NCBI GenBank assembly: GCA_023415305.1
Contig: JAEZKZ010000082.1
Coordinates: 90,978-154,977 of the forward strand
DNA from: Bacillota bacterium
Lineage (GTDB): Bacteria; Bacillota; Clostridia; Acetivibrionales; DSM-1351
Length of the DNA stretch: 64,000 nt
Direction: 5' to 3'
In this document: positions 45,909-54,298 of the stretch, piece by piece
Layout of the letters: every line of letters begins with the position of its first letter
Numbering within the stretch: position 1 is the first letter of the stretch
The notes under the pieces: model-generated
What the model saw: only the letters and a program-made list of their open reading frames with translations
Told to the model about the DNA's origin: nothing
The model's database searches: none
Program-made: the position numbers and the translations under genes

Positions 45909-45922
45909 GGAAAGGAGTAATT

Positions 45923-46273
45923 ATGGAGAAAATATCTTTCGAGGATTTTAAAAAAATAATGTCATATGATATAACTAAAAAACAAACTTGTATAGAAATA
46001 CATTTTTGTGTTGATAATTATGATGATTATCAAACATCTTGGTTAGGGAAAATGCTTGAAGGGAAAATGCTTGATAGGATAACTAATAAAGTTATATATT
46101 GGTTTGGATTAACTGAAGATGGTTCGCAAGCTTTTGATTTTGATTCATTTGAGGAATTTGTAAATGCTAAAGTTTTTTACGGTAAGAGTCTAAAAGAGAT
46201 TTGGAATTCAGTTTCATTGATCTCTATTGACGCTTCCGATGTTAAAGAAAGCTTACAATTTTATTTAGGATAG
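45923..46273 (+). CDS. candidate immunity protein for the RHS toxin
   Basis: 116 residues, acidic, cytosolic, no signal. It follows the toxin by 14 bases with an AAGGAAAGGAG site and is closed by a terminator at 46351. Small acidic genes directly after RHS tips are usually cognate immunity genes. I recognise no named Imm family. Function rests on position. Confidence 0.65.
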   Translation: MEKISFEDFKKIMSYDITKKQTCIEIHFCVDNYDDYQTSWLGKMLEGKMLDRITNKVIYWFGLTEDGSQAFDFDSFEEFVNAKVFYGKSLKEIWNSVSLISIDASDVKESLQFYLG

Positions 46274-46350
46274 GCATAAAGCAGTGCCGAATAAACAAAA
46301 ACTTAATATTTCCCAGAGGAGTGTCAAACCAAGTACCGTTTAGACAATAT

Positions 46351-46385
46351 AGGCCACACAGTTTCGGCTGATGTGGCCTTTTTCT
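46351..46385 (+). terminator. terminator used as group IIC intron target
   Basis: AGGCCACA (46351-46358) pairs with TGTGGCCT (46372-46379), then TTTTTCT, and the intron begins at the next base. Confidence 0.9.
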
Positions 46386-48289
46386 GTGCGCCCAGCATGG
46401 GCGCTTTCTAGTCGGTGAAAGTCCGATGTGGGGGTTGATAGTGCCAACCGCTAGCCAATAGCAAGGGTGTCCTCGGCGACGAGGAATCTGAAGGAAGCTG
46501 GAGGCAAAACTCTGGTCTGACGAACAGAAACTGCATATAAGGCATATGTCTGTGGGTGAGTTTGAAGAACAAAATAAAGCCCAAAACTATTCGAAACAGG
46601 CAGTGTAAATGCAGCAGATATATGGAGTGAAAGAAGGCGCTCTTACCTGGGGAGGTCTCATGGACGTGAGGAAATGGACTTTGAATCACGGTTGAAACAA
46701 GATTTATCATGAGAAGTCAGCTGAGGTCATAGTACTAAGTTAAATCATGAATGGCTTAGGAAGGACTGAACGATAGGAGGTTTTGAAGAGTTGAATGACA
46801 CAAAGAAACATGAAAAAGGCAGACAACTTCATAGTGATGAAGGCTGGTCTCTTGAGAATAGAGTGGAACTCGAAGGCAAAGAGAGAGCGCACAGTGTTTC
46901 ATTGACGTCAGAAGTGAGACAAAACGACATAACCATGTACGACAATATGCTTATGGAGAAAATTCTTGATAGGAACAATATGAATGAAGCATTCAAAAGG
47001 GTCAAAAAGAATAAAGGAAGCCATGGAATTGATGGGATAACAGTTGATGAACTTCAACAATATCTGAGAGAAAATGGTGACCATCTCCGTAAAGCAGTAT
47101 TGGAAGGGACATACGTTCCAAGACCCGTTAGAAGGGTAGAGATACCAAAAGACGATGGGAAGAAGAGAAAGCTTGGAATACCAACCGTGATTGACAGAGT
47201 AGTGCAGCAGTCAATAACTCAGGTACTTAGTCCGAAATTTGAGAGGATATTCTCAGATAATAGCTTTGGATTCAGACCCAAAAGAAGCTGTCATGATGCA
47301 CTAAAGAGATGTCAAAAATACATAAATGCTGGCTACAAATGGACAGTAGATATAGATTTAGCATCATACTTTGATACAGTAAATCACGACAAACTAATAG
47401 GTTTGATATACAAGGAAGTAAAGGACATAAGGGTAATAAGCCTAATAAGGAAGTACTTACAAGCTGGTGTAATGGAAAGGGGAGTTGTAATAAAGACTGA
47501 CGAGGGAGTTCCACAAGGAGGAAATTTATCACCGCTACTCAGTAATATTATGCTAAATGAGCTTGATAAGGAACTAACCAAAAGAGGGTTGAAATTTGTA
47601 AGATATGCTGATGATTGCAATATATATGTCAAAAGCGAAAAGTCTGCAAATAGAGTTATGGAAAGTATTACAAGGTTCATTGAAGGTGAATTGAAACTGA
47701 AAGTGAACAAAGAGAAGAGTGCTGCTGGAAGACCATGGAGACTGAAATTCTTATGTTATTCATTCTACTGTGCAAAAGGTAGAGTAAAATTCAGAGTGCA
47801 TGAGAAATCTATTTACAAGCTGAAAAAGCAATTAAAAGAACTAACTAGCAGAAGCAAAATTAGGCAAATAAATATCACATACACAAAGATAAAACAAAAA
47901 ATGGTGGGCTGGATAAACTACTACAAGATGGCTAATATGAAGTCTCTTATGCAAAAATTAGACGAATGGCTGAGACGAAGGATTCGAATGTGTTATTGGA
48001 AACAATGGAAGAAGATTAGTACGAAATACAGAAATCTTATGAAATTGGGAGCCAGTAAGAGTACCGCTTGGCAATATGCTAACACTAGGAAAAGTTATTG
48101 GCACACATCCAACAGCCTTATTCTTTCAACGACCATAACTAACGCTAGACTTGAAAAAGCAGGCTTGATTTCTCTTTTAGATACGTATATGAAAGTATGT
48201 TAATTCTTATTGAACCGCCGTATACCGAACGGTACGTACGGTGGTGTGAGAGGTCGGGAAAATTTATTCAATTTTCCCTCCTACTCGAT
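46386..48289 (+). mobile_element. group II intron, bacterial class C
   Basis: The 5' end is GTGCGCCCAGC at 46386, the group II consensus. The ribozyme domains run to about 46780 and the maturase ORF lies in domain IV. Domain V is near 48210-48246 (AACCGCCGTATACC ... GGTACGTACGGTGG). Domain VI and the 3' end (CTACTCGAT) lie near 48280-48289; the last base is uncertain by one or two. Insertion directly after an intrinsic terminator and a maturase without an endonuclease domain are both class C hallmarks. Confidence 0.9.
46791..48203 (+). CDS. ltrA: group II intron reverse transcriptase/maturase
   Basis: 470 residues. The RT domain has HGIDGITVDEL, IPTVIDRVVQQSI, FGFRPKRSCHDAL and the catalytic YADD (VRYADDCNIYV). 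The maturase (X) domain ends YWHTSNSLILSTTITNARL, as in class C proteins. No DNA-binding or HNH endonuclease domain follows. TTG start with AGGAGG ten bases upstream. All motifs look intact, so the intron may be active. Confidence 0.95.
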   Translation: MNDTKKHEKGRQLHSDEGWSLENRVELEGKERAHSVSLTSEVRQNDITMYDNMLMEKILDRNNMNEAFKRVKKNKGSHGIDGITVDELQQYLRENGDHLRKAVLEGTYVPRPVRRVEIPKDDGKKRKLGIPTVIDRVVQQSITQVLSPKFERIFSDNSFGFRPKRSCHDALKRCQKYINAGYKWTVDIDLASYFDTVNHDKLIGLIYKEVKDIRVISLIRKYLQAGVMERGVVIKTDEGVPQGGNLSPLLSNIMLNELDKELTKRGLKFVRYADDCNIYVKSEKSANRVMESITRFIEGELKLKVNKEKSAAGRPWRLKFLCYSFYCAKGRVKFRVHEKSIYKLKKQLKELTSRSKIRQINITYTKIKQKMVGWINYYKMANMKSLMQKLDEWLRRRIRMCYWKQWKKISTKYRNLMKLGASKSTAWQYANTRKSYWHTSNSLILSTTITNARLEKAGLISLLDTYMKVC

Positions 48290-48291
48290 TC

Positions 48292-48696
48292 GTGGTTTTG
48301 CAGACTGCACCTGTAGAGAGCATACCTGTAGAGCAGGTTGCAGAGATTGATAGTACAGAGGATTTACAGGCTGAGGCTAAGGATATTGAAGCTGTTGACC
48401 AGGCCATAAGGCAGGCTGTTGCCGACTTGAAGGCTGAGGTATCAGAGGTTATTGATTCGGAGCAGTTGTTTCAGCATCTTGTTTCCTTACGAAAACAGAT
48501 AGCATCAGAACTCAGGCTTTCTCCATATATCATATTCCATGACAAAACTCTCAGGGATATGTGCAGACTGCTTCCTACAACTCTTGAAGAACTGGTTCCC
48601 ATACAGGGGATTGGTCAAGCCAAGCTTGAGAAGTATGGCACAAGGTTTATACAGGCCATACAAGAGTATTTGTTTCAGATAAAGGAGGTTGCATAG
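48292..48696 (+). CDS. HRDC-domain protein, possibly truncated
   Basis: 134 residues: an acidic helical N-terminal part, then an HRDC domain (LFQHLVSLRKQIASELRLSPYIIFHDKTLRDM, GIGQAKLEKYG), the nucleic-acid-binding helical bundle found at the end of RecQ helicases and RNase D. The GTG start is two bases after the intron end and has no ribosome binding site, so the gene may be a 3' fragment of a longer one. It ends two bases before the SLOG gene, which suggests an old operon. Confidence 0.65.
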   Translation: MVLQTAPVESIPVEQVAEIDSTEDLQAEAKDIEAVDQAIRQAVADLKAEVSEVIDSEQLFQHLVSLRKQIASELRLSPYIIFHDKTLRDMCRLLPTTLEELVPIQGIGQAKLEKYGTRFIQAIQEYLFQIKEVA

Positions 48697-48698
48697 CT

Positions 48699-49079
48699 AT
48701 GTATAAGGTTCTCATTTGTGGAAGTCGGTTCTATACCGATTATGGAAAGGTTTTACACTATATCCGACGTTTAAAAGCTACTTCTGTCCCAGGGAATTCT
48801 TCCCATGGAGATATTGTCATTATATCGGGAGGTGCAAAGCGTGCTGACACCCTTGCCGTAAAGGCTGCCAAAGCATATGGTTTATCATTTCGTGAGTATC
48901 CTGCACAGTGGGAAAAGTACGGCAAAAAAGCCGGACCTATCCGTAACCAGACCATGCTGGATATGGAAAAGCCCGGGCTTGTGGTTGCTTTCCATGAAGC
49001 TGTTGAAAACAGTAAAGGCACAATAGACATGGTTTCAAGGGCAAAAAGAAGTGGTGTTCCGGTAGTGGTCTTTAAGTAA
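48699..49079 (+). CDS. DUF2493 (SLOG superfamily) protein
   Basis: 126 residues. The pattern VLICGSRFYTDYGKV, then IVIISGGAKRADTLAVKAAKAYG and GPIRNQTMLDMEKP, is DUF2493, a Rossmann-like SLOG fold thought to bind nucleotides or nucleotide-derived ligands. AAAGGAGG lies at the end of the HRDC gene and fixes the ATG. SLOG and HRDC proteins occur in mobile and conflict-related loci. Role unknown. Confidence 0.8.
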   Translation: MYKVLICGSRFYTDYGKVLHYIRRLKATSVPGNSSHGDIVIISGGAKRADTLAVKAAKAYGLSFREYPAQWEKYGKKAGPIRNQTMLDMEKPGLVVAFHEAVENSKGTIDMVSRAKRSGVPVVVFK

Positions 49080-49105
49080 AAATACTACTTACATTTCAAA
49101 GCAAT

Positions 49106-49137
49106 AAGAGGATTTTTTGTCGTAGGTGAATCCTCTT
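49106..49137 (+). terminator. hairpin after the SLOG gene
   Basis: AAGAGGATT (49106-49114) pairs with AATCCTCTT (49129-49137); T-run weak. Confidence 0.5.
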
Positions 49138-49151
49138 AATATATAAATACA

Positions 49152-49400
49152 GGCGTTTCACATGGTTATTGGCTGTCAGTACCCTTGCGGGCTTCAGGGC
49201 TTACGCAGTAGAGCATGTGCCTCATATGAAACGCCATGTATTCTTAAAAGCTTTTACATTTACTGTAACAGTGTTGCTTATGGTAAATGTAAGGGCTTTT
49301 GGGTTTGGTATTGGCTATAGTTCCGTTGCGAAGCTGTAAAGGCTTTACGCTGTACAGTAAGGGATGCCGTTTAAACTTTAAAAGCACAGAAAACTTGTAC
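49152..49400 (+). ncRNA. candidate bridge RNA of the IS110 element
   Basis: GGCGTTTCACATG (49152-49164) pairs with CATATGAAACGCC (49223-49235), enclosing module A (49167-49214). A 13-bp stem based on ACATTTAC (49256-49263) and GTAAATGT (49283-49290) separates it from module B (49309-49360). A and B share TATTGGCT, TTGCG and GGCTTTACGC-type segments in the same order. Two related loops in the 5' noncoding end match the target-loop and donor-loop plan of IS110 bridge RNAs. No transcript evidence. Confidence 0.55.
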
Positions 49401-49437
49401 TTTGGAAATAAAATATATAAATGAAAGGAAGATGTTT

Positions 49438-50673
49438 ATGCATCCTAAATTGAAAATGCTCTTTTGTGGGATTGATACCCACAGGCGTACCCACACCGCC
49501 GTTATACTTAACTGCTTTGCCGAAAAGCTGGGAGAAATTCAGTTTGAAAACAAGCCATCTGCCTTCGATGAATTCTACAAGAATGTAAGAAAGCACGTAA
49601 AAAAAGGTCATACAGTAGTTTTCGGGCTTGAGGACTGTGGTGCAGCAGGCAGACCTCTGGCTGTATTTCTAAAAGCCAAAAAATGTGTTGTAAAGAAGGT
49701 CAACTCCAACCTATCCTCAGCAGAAAGAAAAAGCCAGCCCGGCAAAGATAAGACCGACTTTGTAGATGCTGAATGCGTTGCAAGGGTTCTACTTACAAAG
49801 TATGATATCTTGCAGGAATTTGAACAGCATGACATTTACTGGACACTTGGCACACTTGTACGAAAAAGGGCAAGCATAGTTAATGACAATATCACCATAA
49901 AAAATCAGGTACACGCCTACATAATAGCGCATTATCCTTCCTACAAACTGTTTTTCAATGAATTTAGCTGTCCTACAGCCCTTGACTTTTGGGGAAATTA
50001 TCCTTCACCTTCAAAGCTTGCAGGAGTTACAGCAGAATACCTTGGAGAAATGCTTTACAAACGGAGCAGCGGCTTCTTTGATATAACAAAAGCAAATCAA
50101 ATCCTCGAACTTGTTGAGAAGGATGGTAATACAACAACAGACTTTCAGGAGAGCAGAGACTTTATGGTCACCAACTGTATAAAGGAAATAAAGCACAACA
50201 ACACTGAACTCTCCGCTATAGAAAAAGAGATAAAAAAGCTTACTGAAACACTGCCTTACAAGCTGGAAACGCTAAAAGGAGTTGATTTTATAACAGCAGC
50301 TGCCTTAATAGCCGAAATTGGTGACATAAATCGCTTTGCAAGTGCTGATAAGCTGGCAAAATTCTCTGGAATTTGTCCTATAAGCCATTCCTCCGGGGAT
50401 ACTCAAAAAGACATAAGAAACAAATTTGGAAACCGAAGGCTGCACTATATATTTCAGGGGATAGCAGCAAGGAATATCTGTGCAGGACGAAACAAAAACA
50501 AGCCTGTAAACGGTATATTTTACGAGTACTACAACAAAAAACTGTCACAGGGTAAAACTACAAATCAAGCGATAAAGTCAGTAATGAGAAGAATCATAAA
50601 TATAGTCTATGGCATGATGAAAAGTGGTAAAGAATATGTCCATCCAAATCTATCCAACCATCCAGAGGAATGA
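49438..50673 (+). CDS. IS110-family transposase (recombinase)
   Basis: 411 residues from ATG 49438 (AAAGGA eight bases upstream; 49432 is too close). The RuvC-like DEDD domain has D13 (CGIDTH), E65 (GLEDCG) and D104/D107/D110 (DKTDFVDAE). The transposase_20 domain follows (LKGVDFITAAALIAEIGDI), with the nucleophile region SHSSG (S319 best placed). All key residues are intact. IS110 recombinases act with a bridge RNA from the same element. Confidence 0.93.
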   Translation: MHPKLKMLFCGIDTHRRTHTAVILNCFAEKLGEIQFENKPSAFDEFYKNVRKHVKKGHTVVFGLEDCGAAGRPLAVFLKAKKCVVKKVNSNLSSAERKSQPGKDKTDFVDAECVARVLLTKYDILQEFEQHDIYWTLGTLVRKRASIVNDNITIKNQVHAYIIAHYPSYKLFFNEFSCPTALDFWGNYPSPSKLAGVTAEYLGEMLYKRSSGFFDITKANQILELVEKDGNTTTDFQESRDFMVTNCIKEIKHNNTELSAIEKEIKKLTETLPYKLETLKGVDFITAAALIAEIGDINRFASADKLAKFSGICPISHSSGDTQKDIRNKFGNRRLHYIFQGIAARNICAGRNKNKPVNGIFYEYYNKKLSQGKTTNQAIKSVMRRIINIVYGMMKSGKEYVHPNLSNHPEE

Positions 50674-50844
50674 TATAATCAAACTGATGTACCTTGAAAA
50701 CAAAGAATACCTGTATAGCCATCTGAAATATGATGGCTACTACATTTGAGCAATATATTATCTCGTTAAGGGTACTACGACCCGAACTTAGGCCGTTTTA
50801 CAACAGAGGACAGTTATTGGGGTGAAGATAACAACCCACTGAGC

Positions 50845-52326
50845 TTGAATTTGTATACGTATTGTCATAATGATCCAATTAATTTTACTGACCCGAGCGG
50901 ACATGTTATAAGTAAATTGTTTGGCGGGTTAGGTGGAGCTATAGCAAAGACAGTAGCAAAAGTTACAAGTTCAAAAGATACATCTGTTAGTACTCTTATT
51001 GGTAAAGCTACAAGTAATATAATTAATACTGTGAAAAGTATATCATCGTCAACTTCAAATGGGTCATCACGGACAGAAACAAGCCAAGTTCCGTCGACTT
51101 CTAATCAAACTGGATTAGGAATATTAACAGGTTTATTGGGGGTAGTCAGTAGCTTCTCAGGTAGAACTTCAAATTCTAGTGCTCCTGGTAAAGAAAATTG
51201 GAGAGAAACAATTTCTAGTGGTGGAATACTAACTGGCATATTTAATAGTAGTTATGATTTAAAATCTACTTACGAGAATAATGGTAAGATGAACGAAATT
51301 AATAGTTTAAAGGATAAAGTAATAGGTGATTTTTTTGCCACAATTGAAGGAAATAAAAATGATAAAAAGAAAAATCCAAGGGATGAAATACTAAATAGGA
51401 TAAAGGATAAAGAACCACAATATGGGAAATTACCGTTTATTAATGGAAAAGAAAAAGATAGTGTTATGAAATTACCATTTATTAATGGAAAAGAAAAAGA
51501 TAATGTTATAAAATTTTTAAGAACTGATGACGACGTAGAAAAAGCAAAGACTGAATATATGCAGAAATATGGGGAGTTCTTAGTAAAAGAACAAGTTAAA
51601 AAAAATGAGAAGAGTAAAGATGAAGAAAAGGATAAATATGAGGAGACGAGTAATAGTGATATTATAGATTTATCTGAACTTAAGCCTGAGGATGTAACGA
51701 GAGCTATCGCTGAATACTTAATTGCAAATCCAGTAGCGGTTTATGCTACTCAGCACGGTTGGTTGAAGGATTTATTTTGGGCGGCAGGATTTTTTCGGGA
51801 TGATAAAGGCGTTTACCATGCGCGACAAGATGCTTTACAGCAATATGGAGGGTACAATTTCGTTTACGATATAGTCTTTGATTATGCCACTAGTATGAAA
51901 GTGAACTCATTCGAGTTCACATACAATGGCCAGGATTACAGATTCTGGGCATGGAAAGGAGACTATTTGAATTTAGGAGCCGGAGCTGAGTTGGGTTTAT
52001 ATAAAAGGTTATCTATTTTCGACAATCAAACAGACCATTGGCTTGTTGATACGGACATTGCATTGCCAATGACATTGACGTTGAAGGATAATAAAGGGAA
52101 TCTAATAGCTTCCTATAACCCGTCAGAGCCTCAATGGTGGATAATAGCGTTTAATCCTTACAAGCAGGATGTTAATGCGGGAGATTTAAGAGTTACATAT
52201 ACAATTGATTTTTCGGGGAATAAAGAAAAACAAGGAATGTTCGATGCATTTTATAAGCAATGGAATGGTCAAGATTCTCGATGGACATTTGATGAAAAAA
52301 ATTATAAAGCCACACTTGAATTTTAG
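50845..52326 (+). CDS. orphan RHS C-terminal module with DUF4474 domain
   Basis: 493 residues. The open frame begins at 50770 after a stop, with the end of the RHS core (DPNLGRFTTED, DPINFTDPSGH), and has no start with a ribosome binding site; TTG 50845 is nominal. After a Ser/Thr-rich linker and charged helices, the last 180 residues match the clostridial RHS-tip domain DUF4474 (YNFVYDIVFDYATSM, PSEPQWWIIAFNP, WTFDEKNYKATLEF). A 42-base tandem duplication (51427-51510) repeats KLPFINGKEKD. It looks like a silent tip cassette usable by recombination with the RHS gene. Confidence 0.7.
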   Translation: MNLYTYCHNDPINFTDPSGHVISKLFGGLGGAIAKTVAKVTSSKDTSVSTLIGKATSNIINTVKSISSSTSNGSSRTETSQVPSTSNQTGLGILTGLLGVVSSFSGRTSNSSAPGKENWRETISSGGILTGIFNSSYDLKSTYENNGKMNEINSLKDKVIGDFFATIEGNKNDKKKNPRDEILNRIKDKEPQYGKLPFINGKEKDSVMKLPFINGKEKDNVIKFLRTDDDVEKAKTEYMQKYGEFLVKEQVKKNEKSKDEEKDKYEETSNSDIIDLSELKPEDVTRAIAEYLIANPVAVYATQHGWLKDLFWAAGFFRDDKGVYHARQDALQQYGGYNFVYDIVFDYATSMKVNSFEFTYNGQDYRFWAWKGDYLNLGAGAELGLYKRLSIFDNQTDHWLVDTDIALPMTLTLKDNKGNLIASYNPSEPQWWIIAFNPYKQDVNAGDLRVTYTIDFSGNKEKQGMFDAFYKQWNGQDSRWTFDEKNYKATLEF

Positions 52327-52338
52327 GGAGGGTTAATT

Positions 52339-52857
52339 ATGAGAAAAAAGTTCATAATGCTTTTGTTTCTTATAAATATTTTGTTATTAAGTTCATGCTC
52401 ATCCGGAGGCAGTAGAATGATGATTTCTGATGATAGTGATAAAAAAGCAGATGCCAGAATGGAACAATTACTTGAAACTATTAAGAACAAAGATAAGGAT
52501 GCTTTCAAAGAAATGTTTTCCAAACAGGCACAGAATGAAGCTAATGATTTCAACGGTGGAATAGAGTATTTGTTTGGATTTTTTCAAGGTAATATAGACT
52601 CTTGGAAACAAGATAGATTTACTTCTGAAACATCTATTGAATATGGGAAAAAATCTGTAATGCTTGTGTCATGGTATACAGTTGTGACAGACAAAGAAAA
52701 ATATATGTTTTTCTTAATAGATTATACCAAAGATACGATAAATCCTGACAACGCAGGTTTATACACTTTGAGTGTAATCAAAGCTGAAGAGGAAGAAACA
52801 CAATTCACTTACTGGCAAGACATGAAGATAGCAGGTATTTATAAACCAATAGAATAA
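52339..52857 (+). CDS. DUF5104 lipoprotein, candidate immunity partner
   Basis: 172 residues. Lipoprotein signal peptide with lipobox LSSC; the body (DKKADARMEQLLETIKNKDKDAF, SWYTVVTDKEKYMFFLIDY, FTYWQDMKIAGIYKP) matches DUF5104, an NTF2-like small family. GGGAGGG precedes the start. It follows the DUF4474 module by 12 bases, an arrangement that recurs in clostridia, so a surface-anchored immunity or accessory role is plausible. Confidence 0.75.
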   Translation: MRKKFIMLLFLINILLLSSCSSGGSRMMISDDSDKKADARMEQLLETIKNKDKDAFKEMFSKQAQNEANDFNGGIEYLFGFFQGNIDSWKQDRFTSETSIEYGKKSVMLVSWYTVVTDKEKYMFFLIDYTKDTINPDNAGLYTLSVIKAEEEETQFTYWQDMKIAGIYKPIE

Positions 52858-52865
52858 CATAAGAT

Positions 52866-52913
52866 AGAAATAGCACCCATTGATTAAAATCAATTGGTGT
52901 CTATTTCTGTTTA
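52866..52913 (+). terminator. terminator after the DUF5104 gene
   Basis: AGAAATAG (52866-52873) pairs with CTATTTCT (52901-52908), with ATTGATT/AATCAAT inside, followed by GTTT. Confidence 0.8.
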
Positions 52914-53070
52914 CATGACGTAGTGGTGCGGACATAAAGTTGGAAACTAGGGTACTCTGAAAGGAGTACTAAATTGTTATCGGAAAATAAAAAATAAGAT
53001 CTGAATTTATATAATCAATCTAAGTCAGTATTCTTCGTATTTATAGGAAAATGCCCAAATGCCATGTTCA

Positions 53071-53295
53071 GCTTCAAGGTACAACGACCCATATTTAGGC
53101 CGTTTTACAACATCATTCTCTCTTAGTGTAGAATATATCTAATAGTTGTGAGGCACCTTTACCAAATTTCTAAAAAGCACATATGAAAAATGGGATGAGT
53201 TAACATTAGAAGAACAAAGTAGACTAAATACTGAGATGATAAGGGTACATTACTATTATGAGGGGTATAAAAAAAATAACACTCTAGTACACTGA
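53071..53295 (+). pseudogene. second RHS-tip remnant
   Basis: ASRYNDPYLGRFTT is the RHS core motif, soon broken by a stop. A nearby frame reads FLKSTYEKWDELTLEEQSRL and on to a stop at 53293, probably the end of a lost tip. No recognisable gene lies in 53296-53927; a 62-codon minus-strand ORF there has no support. Confidence 0.6.
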
Positions 53296-53927
53296 CGAAA
53301 GAAATGATAATAAAATAACCCTAACCACCTCTCTAAAGATAAATCCAAATAACAGACAAACAGGGATCCTATAAATAGAATCCCTGCTGTCTAGCTAATG
53401 ATTTAACCTAAAGTCAAGATACTACACTGAACTGCTTTAAATTTCCCTGCATTTATCCGTTACTGCTCTAGTTAACTGTGGCCACCCCAGAGGAGCAGAT
53501 GCAGTTCCATGAGCACTAATCGGACGCAAGAAATTTTCAATTACGGGAATGGTAGAAAATAAGTTTTCAACTATCAACAAAATCATCTCCCATTGACTCG
53601 ACATTAAAAACAACTTGCATGTCACGTCCTATAATGCTAATCACACGCAATGCTGCAGTATGTTACCATCATAAAACTTTACTATCAACTACTGCAATTG
53701 ATAGAGAAACAAAGTAGTCCAAAGGTATCATCTCCCAACTTTTTTGGTCAGCTAAACCTTGGCTATGAGATACTAAGTAACCGATATACTCTCGTATTGA
53801 TCAGAAACTATCGTATCACAGTAAATATTATTACTCCAATCTGTTTTTATATTCTGAATTTTTAAAAATAAAAATTCCAAATTTTGAACATATTCCTGAT
53901 CATATTCCTTGCCTGACTTACAATACG

Positions 53928-54074
53928 CTAGAATAATGGCTTGTTTCTTGGCTTAACATTATTTTTGTTGTTAAAATCCGAACCGTCATTTTCCGGGTTG
54001 ATATTCTTTTCAGACTTATTCTGTGAATTTGATTTTGATGATTTTTTATGTTCCTTGCTTCCCTTTTGACTCAT
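53928..54074 (-). CDS. small hydrophilic protein, 48 residues
   Basis: Begins MSQKGSKEHKKSSKSNSQNK and ends NKPLF. GAAAGGAG lies six bases before the ATG, the clearest sign that it is real. It is rich in Lys, Ser and Asn with no hydrophobic span. The composition resembles small spore or nucleic-acid-associated proteins, but no family is recognised. Confidence 0.55.
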   Translation of the reverse strand: MSQKGSKEHKKSSKSNSQNKSEKNINPENDGSDFNNKNNVKPRNKPLF

Positions 54075-54298
54075 AATGTTCTCCTTTCAAGTTTTTTTTG
54101 CGCTGCTGGATCTGTATGGCTACTGCGCTACAAGATTAGTATGGCCAAATCTATAGACTCATTATATGTTTTGATGTATTATTTATTTTATTCAAAGGAT
54201 GGAGATATTAACAAAGTACGATAGTCTCTGTTACAATTGTAGCTTTGTTCAATAAAACTCCTGAGTTCAAAATCAACAAGTATAAATAGAGGTATTTT

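Larger units (their letters stand above)
49140..50750 (+). mobile_element. IS110-family insertion element
   Basis: A single transposase gene with a long 5' noncoding end (about 49140-49437) and a short 3' end. RHS core sequence resumes at about 50752, so the right boundary is near 50750. The left boundary is uncertain. IS110 elements lack terminal inverted repeats, and none is seen. Confidence 0.75.

Noticed and set aside
52915..53000. Possible insertion-sequence end (GCGGACATAAAGTTGG) with a GTACTC/GAGTAC hairpin
   Set aside because: No matching second end or transposase fragment could be found nearby.
53437..53625. 62-codon minus-strand ORF
   Set aside because: No ribosome binding site, no recognisable motif, and its composition is unlike neighbouring genes.
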